This document shows positions 1 through 10,783 of a stretch of 64,000 nt of DNA, piece by piece. Under the pieces are notes generated by a model. It made no database searches and was not told the origin of the DNA. It was given only the letters and a program-made list of their open reading frames with translations. The DNA is from Aquabacterium sp. CECT 9606. Lineage in GTDB: Bacteria > Pseudomonadota > Gammaproteobacteria > Burkholderiales > Burkholderiaceae_C. Made by a program: the position numbers and the translations under genes. Location: assembly GCF_918741295.1 (NCBI RefSeq), contig NZ_CAKKNB010000001.1:930001-994000 (forward strand), in the 5' to 3' direction. Position 1 is the first letter of the stretch; each line of letters begins with the position of its first letter.

Positions 1-2058
1 GTCACCCTGCTTGAAGGCTTCGAAGATGCGGGCCTGTTTTTCAGGGGGGATGCCAATGCCCGAATCCTGCACGCTCATGCTCAGCCGGGCGGGCAGGCCG
101 TTGGCGGCCGCCATGCCAAAACGAAGCACAACCCTGCCTTGGGCTGTGAACTTGAAAGCGTTCGACAGGAGATTCTTCAAGATCTGCCAGACCCGGCCTT
201 GGTCGGTGTGCAGGCTTTGGTCCAGCTTCGGGTCCACTTCGATCGCGAACTCCACCTTCTTGGTCTGGGCCACGTGGGTGAAGGTGTCGCTGGCCATTTG
301 CACCAGGTTGGCGTAGGGCACCTCGGTGATGTCGATGTGGGTGTTGCCCGATTCAATCTTCGCCAGGTCCAGGATCTCGTTGATCAGCGCCAAAAGGTCG
401 TTGCCCGCGTCGTGGATGGTTTTGGCGTACTGCAATTGCTTGGTGGACAGCGGGTGCTCCACGTCCTCGGCCAGCAGCTTGGACAAGATGAGCAGGCTGT
501 TCAGCGGCGTGCGCAACTCGTGCGACATGTTGGCCAGGAACTCGGACTTGAACGCCGAGGTCTCGGTCAACTGCTGTGCCTTCTGGTCCAGCGACAAAGT
601 CAATTGGCGCAGCTCGGCGTTGGCCTGGTGCTGCTCCTCGTTGGCCATCATCAGCTCTTCCTGCTGTTCTCGCGCCAAGCGTTCGGAGGCCCGCAGTTGT
701 TCGCTTTGCAAGGCCAGCTCTTCATTGCTCAGCTTCAACGCGTCCTGTTGTTTCTGCAGGGTCAGGCTCAGGGCGGTCTGGGTTCGCAGTGCGGCTTCGG
801 TGTTCTGTTTGGCTTCCAAGGCGTTCAACATCAGGCCCAGGCCTTCACCCAACCGGTCAAGGAACTCGCGCTGGATGTCAGTCAGGGGCTGCATGAGGGC
901 GATCTCGATGACCGCCTGGACCTGGGCTTCGAAGGCGATGGGCCCGACGTACACATGGCGGGGTGGCGTCGAACCCAGTGCAGATTCCACCTTGAGGTAG
1001 TGGCCGGGCAGGTCGGACAGCAACAGCGGGCGCCCTTCGAGGAGGCATTGTCCGGCCAGACCCTCGCCAGGCGCCAGGTGTTCGGGCGCGTCCTGCGCGG
1101 CAAAGTGGGCGCACCGGACCAGGCCAGGGGCGCCTTCGCCTTTCTTGCTCATGTACAGCACCATGCAGGGCACCGACAGCAGGGTGGCCAACTGAGACAA
1201 GGTGGCCTGGCAAACGCTGCCCAGGTCCTGTCCACCCTGGAAGATCGGCGTGAAGCTGGCCAGGCTGGACTTGATCCAGTTCTCATCGGTGGCGGTGCGT
1301 TCGCGGTGCTCGATGCGCTCGACCATCTGGTTGAACATGCCAGCCACCCTGCCAATTTCGTCGTGCGATTCGCTGGGGATGCGGTGGGCATAGTCGCCGT
1401 CGCCGACACGACGGGCCCCGCTTTCCAGGTTCAGCAGCGGCCGGGTGATGCTGCGCACGGTGACGATCCCGAAGCCGACCACGAGGGCTGCGGCACCCAG
1501 CGTGGCCAGCATCACGGTGCGCGCGCTGTCTTTCAGTGTTTGCGATTGCGTGGCTTGGCGCTCGGTGAGCAGAGCATGCTCCGTCTTCTCCATTGATCCG
1601 ATGATGTCCCGCACGGCTTGGCTTTGCAGGCGGCCATTGGCGATCACCCCTTCGATGCGGGAAACGGGGATGTCTCCCAGGGCCTGGTGCAGGAGTGTGT
1701 CAAGGCGTTTGTCCAGCGCGACTTCCAACTGGTCGGCCAAGGCTTGCTGCGTGGGGTTGTCAATGGTCAGGCGGCGCACCGAGCTGATGGCGTTGCGGGC
1801 CTCCACGGCGGACTGCCGGGTCGACTGCTGGTACACCTCTTTGGGACTGAGCATGTAGGCCCGGGCGCTGCTTTCCGCTTCGGCCAGCCTTGCCCGCGCG
1901 TTTTCCAACTGCTGTTGCACACTCAGGGTGTGGGTCACCCAACGGGCGTTGTCGTCGATCTCGGTGATGCGTTCACGGAAAATCGACCCCACGGTAAGCA
2001 GTGCCACCAAGGCCGGCACGAAGCCAAGGCCGAGCTTGACCGCGATTGAGAGTTGCAT
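1..2058 (-). CDS. CHASE3-HAMP-GAF sensor histidine kinase (C-terminal end outside window)
   Basis: Membrane sensor kinase that would autophosphorylate on histidine in response to an unknown signal. The reverse frame is open from ATG 2058 to the window edge (686 codons), with AAGGAGA at 2065-2071 as ribosome site. Residues 8-27 form a first membrane helix, 30-175 look like a CHASE3 periplasmic sensor, 181-201 a second helix and 202-255 a HAMP linker. A GAF-like domain (about 270-410) and a coiled coil follow. The HisKA motif MSHELRTPLN lies near residue 512 and HATPase motifs (LKNLLSNAFKFT, SGIGIPPEKQ) come near the edge. Proteins of this architecture usually continue into receiver domains, which would lie outside. 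The family assignment is secure; signal and partner are unknown. Confidence 0.9.
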   Translation of the reverse strand, partial: MQLSIAVKLGLGFVPALVALLTVGSIFRERITEIDDNARWVTHTLSVQQQLENARARLAEAESSARAYMLSPKEVYQQSTRQSAVEARNAISSVRRLTIDNPTQQALADQLEVALDKRLDTLLHQALGDIPVSRIEGVIANGRLQSQAVRDIIGSMEKTEHALLTERQATQSQTLKDSARTVMLATLGAAALVVGFGIVTVRSITRPLLNLESGARRVGDGDYAHRIPSESHDEIGRVAGMFNQMVERIEHRERTATDENWIKSSLASFTPIFQGGQDLGSVCQATLSQLATLLSVPCMVLYMSKKGEGAPGLVRCAHFAAQDAPEHLAPGEGLAGQCLLEGRPLLLSDLPGHYLKVESALGSTPPRHVYVGPIAFEAQVQAVIEIALMQPLTDIQREFLDRLGEGLGLMLNALEAKQNTEAALRTQTALSLTLQKQQDALKLSNEELALQSEQLRASERLAREQQEELMMANEEQHQANAELRQLTLSLDQKAQQLTETSAFKSEFLANMSHELRTPLNSLLILSKLLAEDVEHPLSTKQLQYAKTIHDAGNDLLALINEILDLAKIESGNTHIDITEVPYANLVQMASDTFTHVAQTKKVEFAIEVDPKLDQSLHTDQGRVWQILKNLLSNAFKFTAQGRVVLRFGMAAANGLPARLSMSVQDSGIGIPPEKQARIFEAFKQGD

Positions 2059-2146
2059 CCCATTTCTCCTTATGGAGGGCATCCTCTCGCACGTTGAGCG
2101 CTATTTCAAGCCCAGGGGATAGCGCAGTTGTTTTTGTGTTGTCTCT

Positions 2147-3364
2147 TCAACGTTTGGCCAGCCACTGTGTGGCCAGGTTGACCCACAGGTTGGCACCCAG
2201 GGGGATCAGTTTGTCATTGAAGTCATAGCTTGGGTTGTGAAGCATGCACGGTCCCAGGCCATGTCCGCCTTCACGGTGCGCGCCATCGCCATTGCCAATC
2301 AAGAAATAGGCGCCGGGAATGGCTTGCAGGTAGTAGCTGAAATCCTCGGCACCCATGGTGGGCTCGAACTCCAGCACGTTGTCCGCCCCGACCAGGTCCA
2401 CCATCACCTGGCGGACAAAGTCGGTTTCTGCCGGGTGGTTGATGGTGGGCGGGTAATTGCGGCTGAACTTGAAATCGCATTCGGCCCCGAAGGCCGCGCA
2501 AGTGTGTTGTGCCACGTCCTGCATGCGCGATTCGATCAGGTCCAACACCTCTGTTGTGAAGGTGCGCACCGTGCCTTGCACCGTGACAAAGTCAGGCACC
2601 ACATTGGTGGCTTCGCCGGCCTGGATGATGGTCACCGAGATGACCCCCGTGTCGATGGGGCGCACGTTGCGCGTCAGGATGGTTTGGAATGCCTGGACCA
2701 TCTGGCAGGCCACGGGCACCGGGTCGATGCCCAGGTGCGGCATGGCCGCGTGCGATCCCTTGCCGCGCACGGTGATGTGGAACTCGTTGCTGGACGCGAA
2801 ACAAGGGCCGGGCTTGATGGCGAATTGGCCCACGCCCATGCCCGGCCAGTTGTGCACGCCAAAGATGGCTTGCATTGGAAAGCGCGTGAACAGGCCATCG
2901 CGCATCATGGCCGCGGCACCACCACCGCCTTCTTCGGCCGGTTGAAACACCAGGTATACCGTGCCTTCGAAGTCGCGGTGTTGCGCCAGGTGCTGTGCCG
3001 CCGCCAGCAACATGGCCGTGTGCCCATCGTGGCCGCAGGCATGCATGCGGCCTGCATGGCGGCTGGCGTGGGCGAACTCATTGCGCTCGGTGATGGGCAG
3101 GGCGTCGATGTCGGCGCGCAAGCCCACCGAGTTGGGCCCGGGCCGGCCCTGGATCACGCCGACCAGACCGGTCTTGCCCAGTCCGCGGTGCACTTCAATG
3201 CCCCACCCCGCCAGTGTCTTGGCGATCAGGTCCGAGGTGCGGACCTCTTCAAAGCACAACTCTGGGTGCGCGTGGATGTCGCGGCGCAGGACCTGGATCG
3301 ATTCGGCCTGATCCAGCAAAGAGGGCAGCACCAATGACGACAGGTCGGAGATGTCGGCGGACAT
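2147..3364 (-). CDS. M20 family amidohydrolase (hippurate hydrolase-like)
   Basis: Predicted zinc/manganese-dependent cytoplasmic amidohydrolase of the M20D group, which cleaves N-acyl amino acids or related amides. The 405 residues match the family length. Metal-binding motifs are visible: HACGHDGH around residue 108, PAEEGGGG around 143 and GAEDF near residue 346; the dimerisation (lid) domain lies between. Starts at ATG 3364. It stands alone, reading toward the sensor kinase. Substrate cannot be read from sequence; hippurate, acetyl-amino acids and indole-acetyl amino acids are all known for relatives. Confidence 0.9.
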   Translation of the reverse strand: MSADISDLSSLVLPSLLDQAESIQVLRRDIHAHPELCFEEVRTSDLIAKTLAGWGIEVHRGLGKTGLVGVIQGRPGPNSVGLRADIDALPITERNEFAHASRHAGRMHACGHDGHTAMLLAAAQHLAQHRDFEGTVYLVFQPAEEGGGGAAAMMRDGLFTRFPMQAIFGVHNWPGMGVGQFAIKPGPCFASSNEFHITVRGKGSHAAMPHLGIDPVPVACQMVQAFQTILTRNVRPIDTGVISVTIIQAGEATNVVPDFVTVQGTVRTFTTEVLDLIESRMQDVAQHTCAAFGAECDFKFSRNYPPTINHPAETDFVRQVMVDLVGADNVLEFEPTMGAEDFSYYLQAIPGAYFLIGNGDGAHREGGHGLGPCMLHNPSYDFNDKLIPLGANLWVNLATQWLAKR

Positions 3365-3481
3365 GGCGAAGTAGGCTTGATGAGAAGGAAAGCTGATCTT
3401 ACCCGTGGGCCTCTGACAAGGCCAGCGTCAGCAGGGCAAACGTTAAACTGGGGGCCAAACCACCCACGGAGGGCTCTGCTC

Positions 3482-3796
3482 ATGGCCGACATCAAGATTC
3501 AACGTTCCCATGCCTTGGGCATGGACAAGGCACGCGCCCTGGCGCAAGAGTGGATGGGCGATGCCGCCAAGCAACTGGGCCTGACCTGCCAAATGGTGCA
3601 GGGCGATGGCGAGGACATCATCAGCTTCGAGCGGATGGGCGTCACGGGGCAGATGAAAGTGCGTGCCGATGCCTTCGAGCTGGACACAAAGCTGGGCATG
3701 ATGATGTCGGCGTTCAAGCCCCTGATCGAGGCCGAAATCGACCGGAATCTGGCCAACATCCTGGCCAAGGCACAAGGCGGCTCGTCCACCGCTTGA
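3482..3796 (+). CDS. Polyhydroxyalkanoic acid system family protein (PHA granule-region type)
   Basis: Small soluble protein of 104 residues beginning MADIKIQRSHALG. It resembles the PHA_gran_rgn family, short proteins found with polyhydroxyalkanoate granule genes, whose biochemical role is unsettled. The ATG at 3482 is preferred over in-frame upstream codons because GGAGGG lies just upstream and family members start this way. It is followed after 16 nt by the flavoprotein gene at 3813, so the two may be co-transcribed. No other PHA gene is nearby. Assignment is by recognition of the N-terminal pattern and length. Confidence 0.7.
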   Translation: MADIKIQRSHALGMDKARALAQEWMGDAAKQLGLTCQMVQGDGEDIISFERMGVTGQMKVRADAFELDTKLGMMMSAFKPLIEAEIDRNLANILAKAQGGSSTA

Positions 3797-3812
3797 TGCC
3801 ACCGCACGCATC

Positions 3813-5033
3813 ATGAACCTGGGTTTCGAAGCGCTGCCCGAGGCCTGCGATGTCCTGGTCGTGGGGGCCGGGCCTGCTGGCAGTGCCGCTGCGCTCACGC
3901 TGGCGCGCGCCGGCATGTCGGTGGTGCTGGTAGACCGCCACGCTTTTCCGCGCGACAAGGTGTGTGGCGATGGCCTCATCCCCGATGCGCACCAGGCGCT
4001 GCGCGAGTTGGGCGTGCTGGGCGATGTGATGCGGCATGCCCAGCGGGTCGCTCATGTGGCCTGCATTGCACCCCGGGGTGGGCGCGTGGATGTGGCGGGC
4101 GAGCTGGCGGTGTTGCCTCGCAAAGTGCTGGATGACATCGTGTGCGGTGCAGCCGTGGCGGCTGGCGCGCGCATGCATGCACCCGTGCAATTTGTGGCGC
4201 CGCTTGAGGCCGACGGACTGGTGATCGGTGCACGGCTGCAGCAGGGCGATCAACAACATGACATCACCGCGCGGTGGGTGATTCTGGCCACCGGTGCGGT
4301 GCCACAGGCTTTGCTGGCTGCGGGCATGGCCGTGCGCCACACACCCAGTGGCGTGGCGCTGCGTGGCTACATCAAAAATGAGGCCATGGTGGGCCGCATT
4401 GACCGCCTTGAGATCGTCTGGCACCGGGCGCTGCGTCCGGGCTATGGCTGGATCTTCCCGTGCGGCGATGGGGTGTTCAACATCGGTGTGGGCATCTCCG
4501 AGATTCGGCCAGCGCGCGGTGGCGGCCAGCCCAATCTGCGCCAGATCTACGAACGCTTCATCCGAGTGCACGCCTCGGCGCGTGAGCTGGTGCAAGGCGG
4601 CGTGCCCGTGGGCGAGATCAAGGGGGCACCCTTGCGCTTCAATCTGGAGGGCGCGCGCTTTTCAAAGCCGGGCTTGCTGGTTTGCGGCGAGGCCGCGGGC
4701 AGCACTTATGCGTTCACGGGCGAGGGCATTGGCAAAGCCTTGCACACCGGCATGCTGGCCGCGCGGGCCGTGGTCGATGGGCACAACCGAGGCTGGGCAG
4801 AGGCCCAGGTGCGCGCCAGCTATGAGGAGCAACTTGGTGCCCTCAAGCCGCGCTTCAAGATGTACCAGCGGGCCAACTGGGTCAACCGTCAGCCATGGTT
4901 GGCCGACGTGGTGGTCTGGCGTGCGCAGCGCAGCGCCAGGATCCGCCAGCGCATCAGTGGTTTGCTTGATGAAACCAGCAACCCCGGCCACCTGCTGACG
5001 GCCAAGGGTGTGTTCAAGCTCTTCACCGAATAA
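3813..5033 (+). CDS. Geranylgeranyl reductase family FAD-dependent oxidoreductase
   Basis: FAD-dependent oxidoreductase of 406 residues. Near residue 18 there is a dinucleotide fold VGAGPAGSAAA, then DRHAFPRDKVCGDG around 50, which is typical of the geranylgeranyl reductase family. A second FAD-contact motif (LLVCGEAAGSTYAFTGEGIGKAL) lies around residues 287-309. Relatives reduce isoprenoid chains or hydroxylate/halogenate aromatic substrates; no terpenoid genes are present here to decide. It ends 8 nt before the convergent acyl-CoA-binding protein gene. Family confident, substrate unknown. Confidence 0.85.
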   Translation: MNLGFEALPEACDVLVVGAGPAGSAAALTLARAGMSVVLVDRHAFPRDKVCGDGLIPDAHQALRELGVLGDVMRHAQRVAHVACIAPRGGRVDVAGELAVLPRKVLDDIVCGAAVAAGARMHAPVQFVAPLEADGLVIGARLQQGDQQHDITARWVILATGAVPQALLAAGMAVRHTPSGVALRGYIKNEAMVGRIDRLEIVWHRALRPGYGWIFPCGDGVFNIGVGISEIRPARGGGQPNLRQIYERFIRVHASARELVQGGVPVGEIKGAPLRFNLEGARFSKPGLLVCGEAAGSTYAFTGEGIGKALHTGMLAARAVVDGHNRGWAEAQVRASYEEQLGALKPRFKMYQRANWVNRQPWLADVVVWRAQRSARIRQRISGLLDETSNPGHLLTAKGVFKLFTE

Positions 5034-5041
5034 CGCTCATC

Positions 5042-5299
5042 TCACTTTTTCAGTGAGGCGATCAGGTCGATGTAGGTTTGCTTGGCCTGGTCGGACGTCT
5101 TGCCCTTGAGGGAAGCCCAGGCGTCGTACTTGGCGCGGGCCACGAAGTCCATCATGCCGGGGCGGTCGCCTTGCACGTCGCCCACGGTGGCTTGCTTGAA
5201 GAGCGAGTAGATCTTCAGCAGCGTGTCATTGTCGGGCTTGGCGGGCAGCAGCTTGGAATTGGCCACGGCGGCTTCGAATTGAGCGGTCAGGTCGGTCAT
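5042..5299 (-). CDS. Acyl-CoA-binding protein (ACBP)
   Basis: Soluble 85-residue four-helix protein that binds medium- and long-chain acyl-CoA esters and buffers or delivers them. The sequence shows the ACBP signature: LYSLFKQATVGDV near the middle and ARAKYDAWASLKGKT toward the C-terminus, with the conserved Tyr and Lys that contact CoA. The length equals that of eukaryotic ACBP (about 86). It starts at ATG 5299 with AGGAGA (5304-5309) upstream, and stands alone, convergent with the flavoprotein gene. Confidence 0.95.
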   Translation of the reverse strand: MTDLTAQFEAAVANSKLLPAKPDNDTLLKIYSLFKQATVGDVQGDRPGMMDFVARAKYDAWASLKGKTSDQAKQTYIDLIASLKK

Positions 5300-5422
5300 G
5301 GTTTGTCTCCTGTTAGGCCGCCAATCTTACTGCCGACATTTTGGGCATCAGCCCCTTGAATGCGGTGGCTGTTTGCGCGAGAGCGGCAGGCTTTTGACGC
5401 GCTCCCTACAATGCGGCACCTC

Positions 5423-6331
5423 ATGAGTGCCGTTTCATTCCAACAAGTCACCAAATCCTATGTGTCGGCCGGGCGATCAGTCGCGGCCCTGCAGGGCGTC
5501 AGCTTCGACATCAAAGAGGGCGAGTTCTTCGGCCTGCTGGGCCCCAATGGCGCGGGCAAGACCACCCTCATCAGCATCCTGGCCGGCCTGAGCCATGCCA
5601 CCACGGGGCGGGTGACGGTGCAGGGGCACGATGTGGTGAAAGACTACGCTTTTGCCCGCCGGCGTTTGGGCGTGGTGCCGCAGGAGCTGGTGTTCGACCC
5701 CTTCTTCTCGGTGCGCGAAGCCTTGATGATCCAAAGTGCTTACTTTGGCTTGAACAAGAACGGCGAGTGGGTCGACGAACTGCTGCAGCACCTGGGCCTG
5801 GCCGACAAGGCCGATGCCAACATGCGCCAGCTGTCGGGGGGCATGAAGCGGCGGGTGCTGGTGGCACAGGCCCTGGTGCACAAACCACCTGTGATCGTGC
5901 TGGACGAGCCCACGGCAGGGGTCGATGTGGAGCTGCGCCAGACCTTGTGGCAGTTCATCGCCCGCCTGAACAAGGAAGGGCACACCGTGCTGCTGACCAC
6001 GCATTACCTGGAAGAGGCCGAGGCACTGTGCCACCGCATCGGCATGCTCAAGCAAGGCAAGCTGGTGGCGCTGGACCGCACTTCGGCCTTGCTGGCCGGC
6101 ACGGCCCACACCATGCTGCGCTTCAAAACCGATGACCCATTGCCGGCGGGGCTGTCCGAGCAAGCCCGCATCACCGGCCGCATCGTGCAACTGCCGGCTC
6201 ATGACGCGGCCGAGGTTGAACAAATTCTCGCCGCCTTGCGGCAAAGCCAGTGCCGCGTTGAGGACCTGGAAATCGGCCGGGCCGACCTGGAGGATGTCTT
6301 CCTCAGCATCATGCAAGGGGTGCACGCATGA
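5423..6331 (+). CDS. ABC-2 type exporter ATP-binding protein (YadG-like)
   Basis: ATPase subunit of a two-gene exporter. Walker A GPNGAGKTT, signature LSGGMKRR and Walker B IVLDEPTAGVD are all intact, followed by the H-loop (LTTHYLEEAE). The C-terminal third is the usual ABC-2 regulatory tail. ATG 5423 (MSAVSFQQVT) is chosen because homology to ABC proteins begins immediately; ATG 5411 and an upstream alternative codon at 5360 are possible. It overlaps the permease gene by 4 nt (ATGA), which implies translational coupling. The pair upstream of bolA-murA is a standard Burkholderiales arrangement. The exported substrate is unknown. Confidence 0.9.
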   Translation: MSAVSFQQVTKSYVSAGRSVAALQGVSFDIKEGEFFGLLGPNGAGKTTLISILAGLSHATTGRVTVQGHDVVKDYAFARRRLGVVPQELVFDPFFSVREALMIQSAYFGLNKNGEWVDELLQHLGLADKADANMRQLSGGMKRRVLVAQALVHKPPVIVLDEPTAGVDVELRQTLWQFIARLNKEGHTVLLTTHYLEEAEALCHRIGMLKQGKLVALDRTSALLAGTAHTMLRFKTDDPLPAGLSEQARITGRIVQLPAHDAAEVEQILAALRQSQCRVEDLEIGRADLEDVFLSIMQGVHA

Positions 6332-7110
6332 GCGGCCTGATTGAAACGCTGGGCCTGTCGGGTGCCAGGCCGCTGTTCGTCAAGGAAGTGCTGCGCTTCT
6401 GGAAGGTCGCTTTCCAGACCGTGGCCGCACCCGTGCTCACGGCGGTGCTCTACCTGCTGATTTTTGGCCACGTGCTGCAGGGCAAGGTCGAGGTATTCAA
6501 TGGCGTGGGCTACACCCGCTTCCTGATCCCCGGCTTGGTCATGATGAGTCTGCTGCAAAACGCCTTTGCCAACAGCTCCTCGTCGCTGGTGCAGAGCAAG
6601 ATCACCGGTAACTTGGTGTTTTTGCTGCTGACACCGCTGTCGCACCGGGCCTGGTTCGTGGCCTATGTGGGTGCCTCGCTGGTGCGGGGGCTGGCGGTGG
6701 GGCTGGGCGTGTTCCTGGTCACGGGCTGGTTCGCGCCGCCGGGCCTGGCCGAACCTTGGTGGGCGGTGATCTTCGCGGTGCTGGGCGGCACCTTGCTGGG
6801 CGCGCTGGGCCTGATCGCCGGGCTGTGGGCCGAAAAATTCGACCACATGGCGGTGTTCCAAAATTTCATCATCATGCCCATGACATTTTTGTCGGGCGTG
6901 TTCTATTCGGTGCATTCGCTGCCGCCGTTCTGGCTGGGCCTGTCGCACCTCAACCCGTTTTTCTACCTGATCGATGGTTTTCGGCGCGGATTTTTCGGCG
7001 TCAGCGATGTCAGCCCCTGGCTGAGCCTGGGCGTGGTGGGCAGCGCCACGCTGGGAGTTTCGCTGGTCGCCCTGCACCTTCTCAAGACCGGGTACAAAAT
7101 CCGGCATTGA
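6328..7110 (+). CDS. ABC-2 type exporter permease (YadH-like)
   Basis: Integral membrane partner of the preceding ATPase, 260 residues with about six hydrophobic helices and the ABC-2 C-terminal motif region (FIIMPMTFLSGVFYSVHSLPPF, about residues 186-207). It starts at ATG 6328 inside the ATPase stop codon. The family length is about 255. It exports an unknown substrate; relatives were proposed to move polyols, lipids or drugs. Confidence 0.9.
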   Translation: MSGLIETLGLSGARPLFVKEVLRFWKVAFQTVAAPVLTAVLYLLIFGHVLQGKVEVFNGVGYTRFLIPGLVMMSLLQNAFANSSSSLVQSKITGNLVFLLLTPLSHRAWFVAYVGASLVRGLAVGLGVFLVTGWFAPPGLAEPWWAVIFAVLGGTLLGALGLIAGLWAEKFDHMAVFQNFIIMPMTFLSGVFYSVHSLPPFWLGLSHLNPFFYLIDGFRRGFFGVSDVSPWLSLGVVGSATLGVSLVALHLLKTGYKIRH

Positions 7111-7149
7111 CCGACCTTTTTCGTTTGATTTTTGCCGAGAGCACCGACC

Positions 7150-7395
7150 ATGGCCGATCCCACCGCCGCTGAAGTCCAGCACTACATTGCCGAGGGCTTG
7201 CCCTGCACCCACCTGGAAGTGGAGGGCGATGGCCAGCATTTTTTCGCCACCATCGTCTCCACCGAGTTCGAGGGCAAGAACCGCGTTGCCCGGCACCAGC
7301 GCGTTTACCAGGCCCTGGGCGATAGAATGCGGGCTCAGATCCACGCCCTGTCGATGAAGACATTGACCCCGGCGGAGTGGGCCGAAAAAGCCTGA
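7150..7395 (+). CDS. ibaG: BolA family protein, IbaG type
   Basis: Small 81-residue BolA-family protein of the sort encoded next to murA (IbaG/YrbA), which with monothiol glutaredoxin binds or carries Fe-S clusters and affects acid tolerance and the cell envelope. The fold motifs [14 protein letters not shown] and [13 protein letters not shown] contain the conserved His and the VxHQ-type helix. ATG 7150 is preferred over 7132 because the family begins close to this Met and GAGAG lies upstream. It reads toward murA with a 91-nt gap. Confidence 0.88.
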   Translation: MADPTAAEVQHYIAEGLPCTHLEVEGDGQHFFATIVSTEFEGKNRVARHQRVYQALGDRMRAQIHALSMKTLTPAEWAEKA

Positions 7396-7486
7396 TCTGT
7401 TCGCGAATTTTCAGTTTTACCGATTTCAACCCAGGCGCGAGCCCCGGATTCCTGTCTCCGGCGGCCTCGTGCCCTTTGTGCTTTTC

Positions 7487-8787
<1,301 letters not shown>

Positions 8788-8791
<4 letters not shown>

Positions 8792-9441
8792 ACACCTCCG
8801 GCATGATCACCCTGGCCCTGTCCAAAGGCCGCATCTTCGAAGAGACCTTGCCCTTGCTGGCCGCTGCCGGCATCGAGGTCACCGAAGACCCTGAAAAATC
8901 CCGCAAGCTCATCCTCACCACCAACCGTCCCGACGTGCGCGTGGTGCTGGTGCGCGCCACCGATGTGCCCACCTACGTGCAGCATGGCGGCGCCGACATC
9001 GGCGTGGCCGGCAAGGACACCCTGATCGAGCACGGCGGTGACAACCTGTACCAGCCGCTCGACCTGAACATCGCCAAGTGCCGCATGAGCGTGGCCGTGC
9101 GCGCTGACTTTGACTACGCCACGGCGGTCAAGCAAGGCTCGCGCATCCGCGTGGCCACCAAGTACACCACCATTGCCAGCGAGCACTTTGCCAACAAGGG
9201 CGTGCACGTCGACCTGATCAAGCTGTATGGCTCGATGGAACTGGCCCCGCTGATCGGCGTGGCCGATGCCATCGTGGATCTGGTCTCCACCGGCAACACG
9301 CTCAAGGCCAACCACTTGGTCGAAGTGGAAGAGATCATGCAGATTTCTTCGCGGCTGGTGGTCAACCAGGCTTCGCTCAAGCTCAAGCGCGAAGCCATTC
9401 GCCAAGTCATCCAGGCCTTTGAATCGGCCATCCCTGCCTGA
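8788..9441 (+). CDS. hisG: ATP phosphoribosyltransferase, short (HisZ-dependent) form
   Basis: First step of histidine synthesis: condenses ATP with PRPP. At 217 residues it is the short HisG form, lacking the C-terminal histidine-binding ACT-like domain, and so must work with the regulatory subunit HisZ. No hisZ is in the window. The conserved PRPP-binding region [19 protein letters not shown] is present near residues 152-170. Coupled to murA by an ATGA overlap; hisD starts 17 nt after it. Confidence 0.97.
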
Positions 9442-9457
9442 GTCCTTGCACGACACC

Positions 9458-10783
9458 ATGACCGTCAACATCCGCCACCTCGCTACCCTCCAGCCTGACT
9501 TCGATGCCGCCTTTCAAACGGTGCTGCATTGGTCGGCCGACACGGACGTGGAGATCGAGAACCGAGTTGGCGCCATCCTGGCCGATGTGCGTTTGCGGGG
9601 CGATGACGCCGTGCTGGAATACACCGAGCGTTTCGATCATCTTCAAGTCGGCAGCGTTGCTGCCCTGGAGCTCGGTGCGGCCGAGTTGAAAGCCGCGTTC
9701 GACGGCCTACCCGCGGAGCAAGCCGAGGCACTGCAAGCCGCAGCCCGCCGGGTGCGCGGCTACCACGAGCGCCAGAAGCAGGCGTGCGGCCTCAGCTGGC
9801 AATACCGCGACGAAGACGGCACCCTGCTGGGCCAGAAGGTCACGGCCATCGATCGCGTCGGCATCTACGTGCCTGGCGGCAAGGCGGCTTACCCCTCGTC
9901 GGTGCTGATGAATGCCATTCCCGCCCACGTGGCCGGTGTTGGCGAAATCATCATGGTGGTGCCCACGCCCCGTGGCGAGAAGAACCCCCTGGTGTTGGCC
10001 GCCGCTCACGTGGCTGGCGTGACCCGCGCCTTCACCATCGGTGGCGCCCAGGCCGTGGCTGCGTTGGCCTACGGCACGGCCACCATCCCCAAGGTCGACA
10101 AGATCACCGGCCCTGGCAATGCCTACGTGGCCAGCGCCAAGAAGCACGTGTTTGGCCAGGTCGGCATCGACATGATCGCGGGCCCCAGCGAGATCCTGGT
10201 GCTGGCCGATGGCTCTACGCCGCCAGAGTGGGTCGCCATGGACCTGTTCAGCCAGGCCGAGCACGACGAGTTGGCGCAAAGCATCCTGCTGTGCCCCGAC
10301 GCCGACTACATCGCCCAGGTGCAGGCCGAGATCGAGCGCCTGCTGCCCACCATGCCGCGCGCCGACATCATCCGCGCTTCGCTGGAAGGGCGGGGCGCGC
10401 TGATCCTCACGCGCAGCATGGAAGAGGCCTGCGACATCAGTAACCGCATCGCGCCCGAGCACCTGGAAGTCTCAAGCAACGACCCGCACCGCTGGGAGCC
10501 GCTGCTCAAGCACGCCGGCGCCATCTTCCTGGGCGCCTACACCAGCGAATCGCTGGGTGACTACTGCGCCGGCCCCAACCACGTGCTGCCGACCTCGGGC
10601 ACCGCGCGCTTCTCATCGCCCCTGGGCGTCTACGATTTCCAGAAGCGCAGCAGCCTGATCGAGGTCAGCGAAGCCGGCGCCCAAACCCTGGGCCAGATCG
10701 CCTCTGTGCTGGCCCATGGCGAAGGCCTGCAGGCCCACGCCCAGGCCGCCGAATTCCGACTCAAGTCCCACGCCAAACCATGA
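9458..10783 (+). CDS. hisD: Histidinol dehydrogenase
   Basis: Catalyses the last two NAD-dependent oxidations from histidinol to histidine. 441 residues from ATG 9458 ([11 protein letters not shown]), matching the family (about 430). Recognisable segments: [18 protein letters not shown], the [16 protein letters not shown] motif, and the zinc/catalytic region QAEHDE. The frame is open further upstream inside hisG, but homology begins at 9458. The stop overlaps the hisC start by 4 nt. Confidence 0.97.
   Translation: MTVNIRHLATLQPDFDAAFQTVLHWSADTDVEIENRVGAILADVRLRGDDAVLEYTERFDHLQVGSVAALELGAAELKAAFDGLPAEQAEALQAAARRVRGYHERQKQACGLSWQYRDEDGTLLGQKVTAIDRVGIYVPGGKAAYPSSVLMNAIPAHVAGVGEIIMVVPTPRGEKNPLVLAAAHVAGVTRAFTIGGAQAVAALAYGTATIPKVDKITGPGNAYVASAKKHVFGQVGIDMIAGPSEILVLADGSTPPEWVAMDLFSQAEHDELAQSILLCPDADYIAQVQAEIERLLPTMPRADIIRASLEGRGALILTRSMEEACDISNRIAPEHLEVSSNDPHRWEPLLKHAGAIFLGAYTSESLGDYCAGPNHVLPTSGTARFSSPLGVYDFQKRSSLIEVSEAGAQTLGQIASVLAHGEGLQAHAQAAEFRLKSHAKP

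Noticed and set aside
139..1596. Long plus-strand open frame of 485 codons
   Set aside because: It lies opposite the histidine kinase, whose reverse frame has clear domains and a ribosome site. The antisense product is rich in Gln, Gly and Leu with no family features.
2237..3337. Plus-strand frame of 366 codons
   Set aside because: It mirrors the M20 amidohydrolase, which carries intact metal-binding motifs; the antisense frame is a high-GC artefact.
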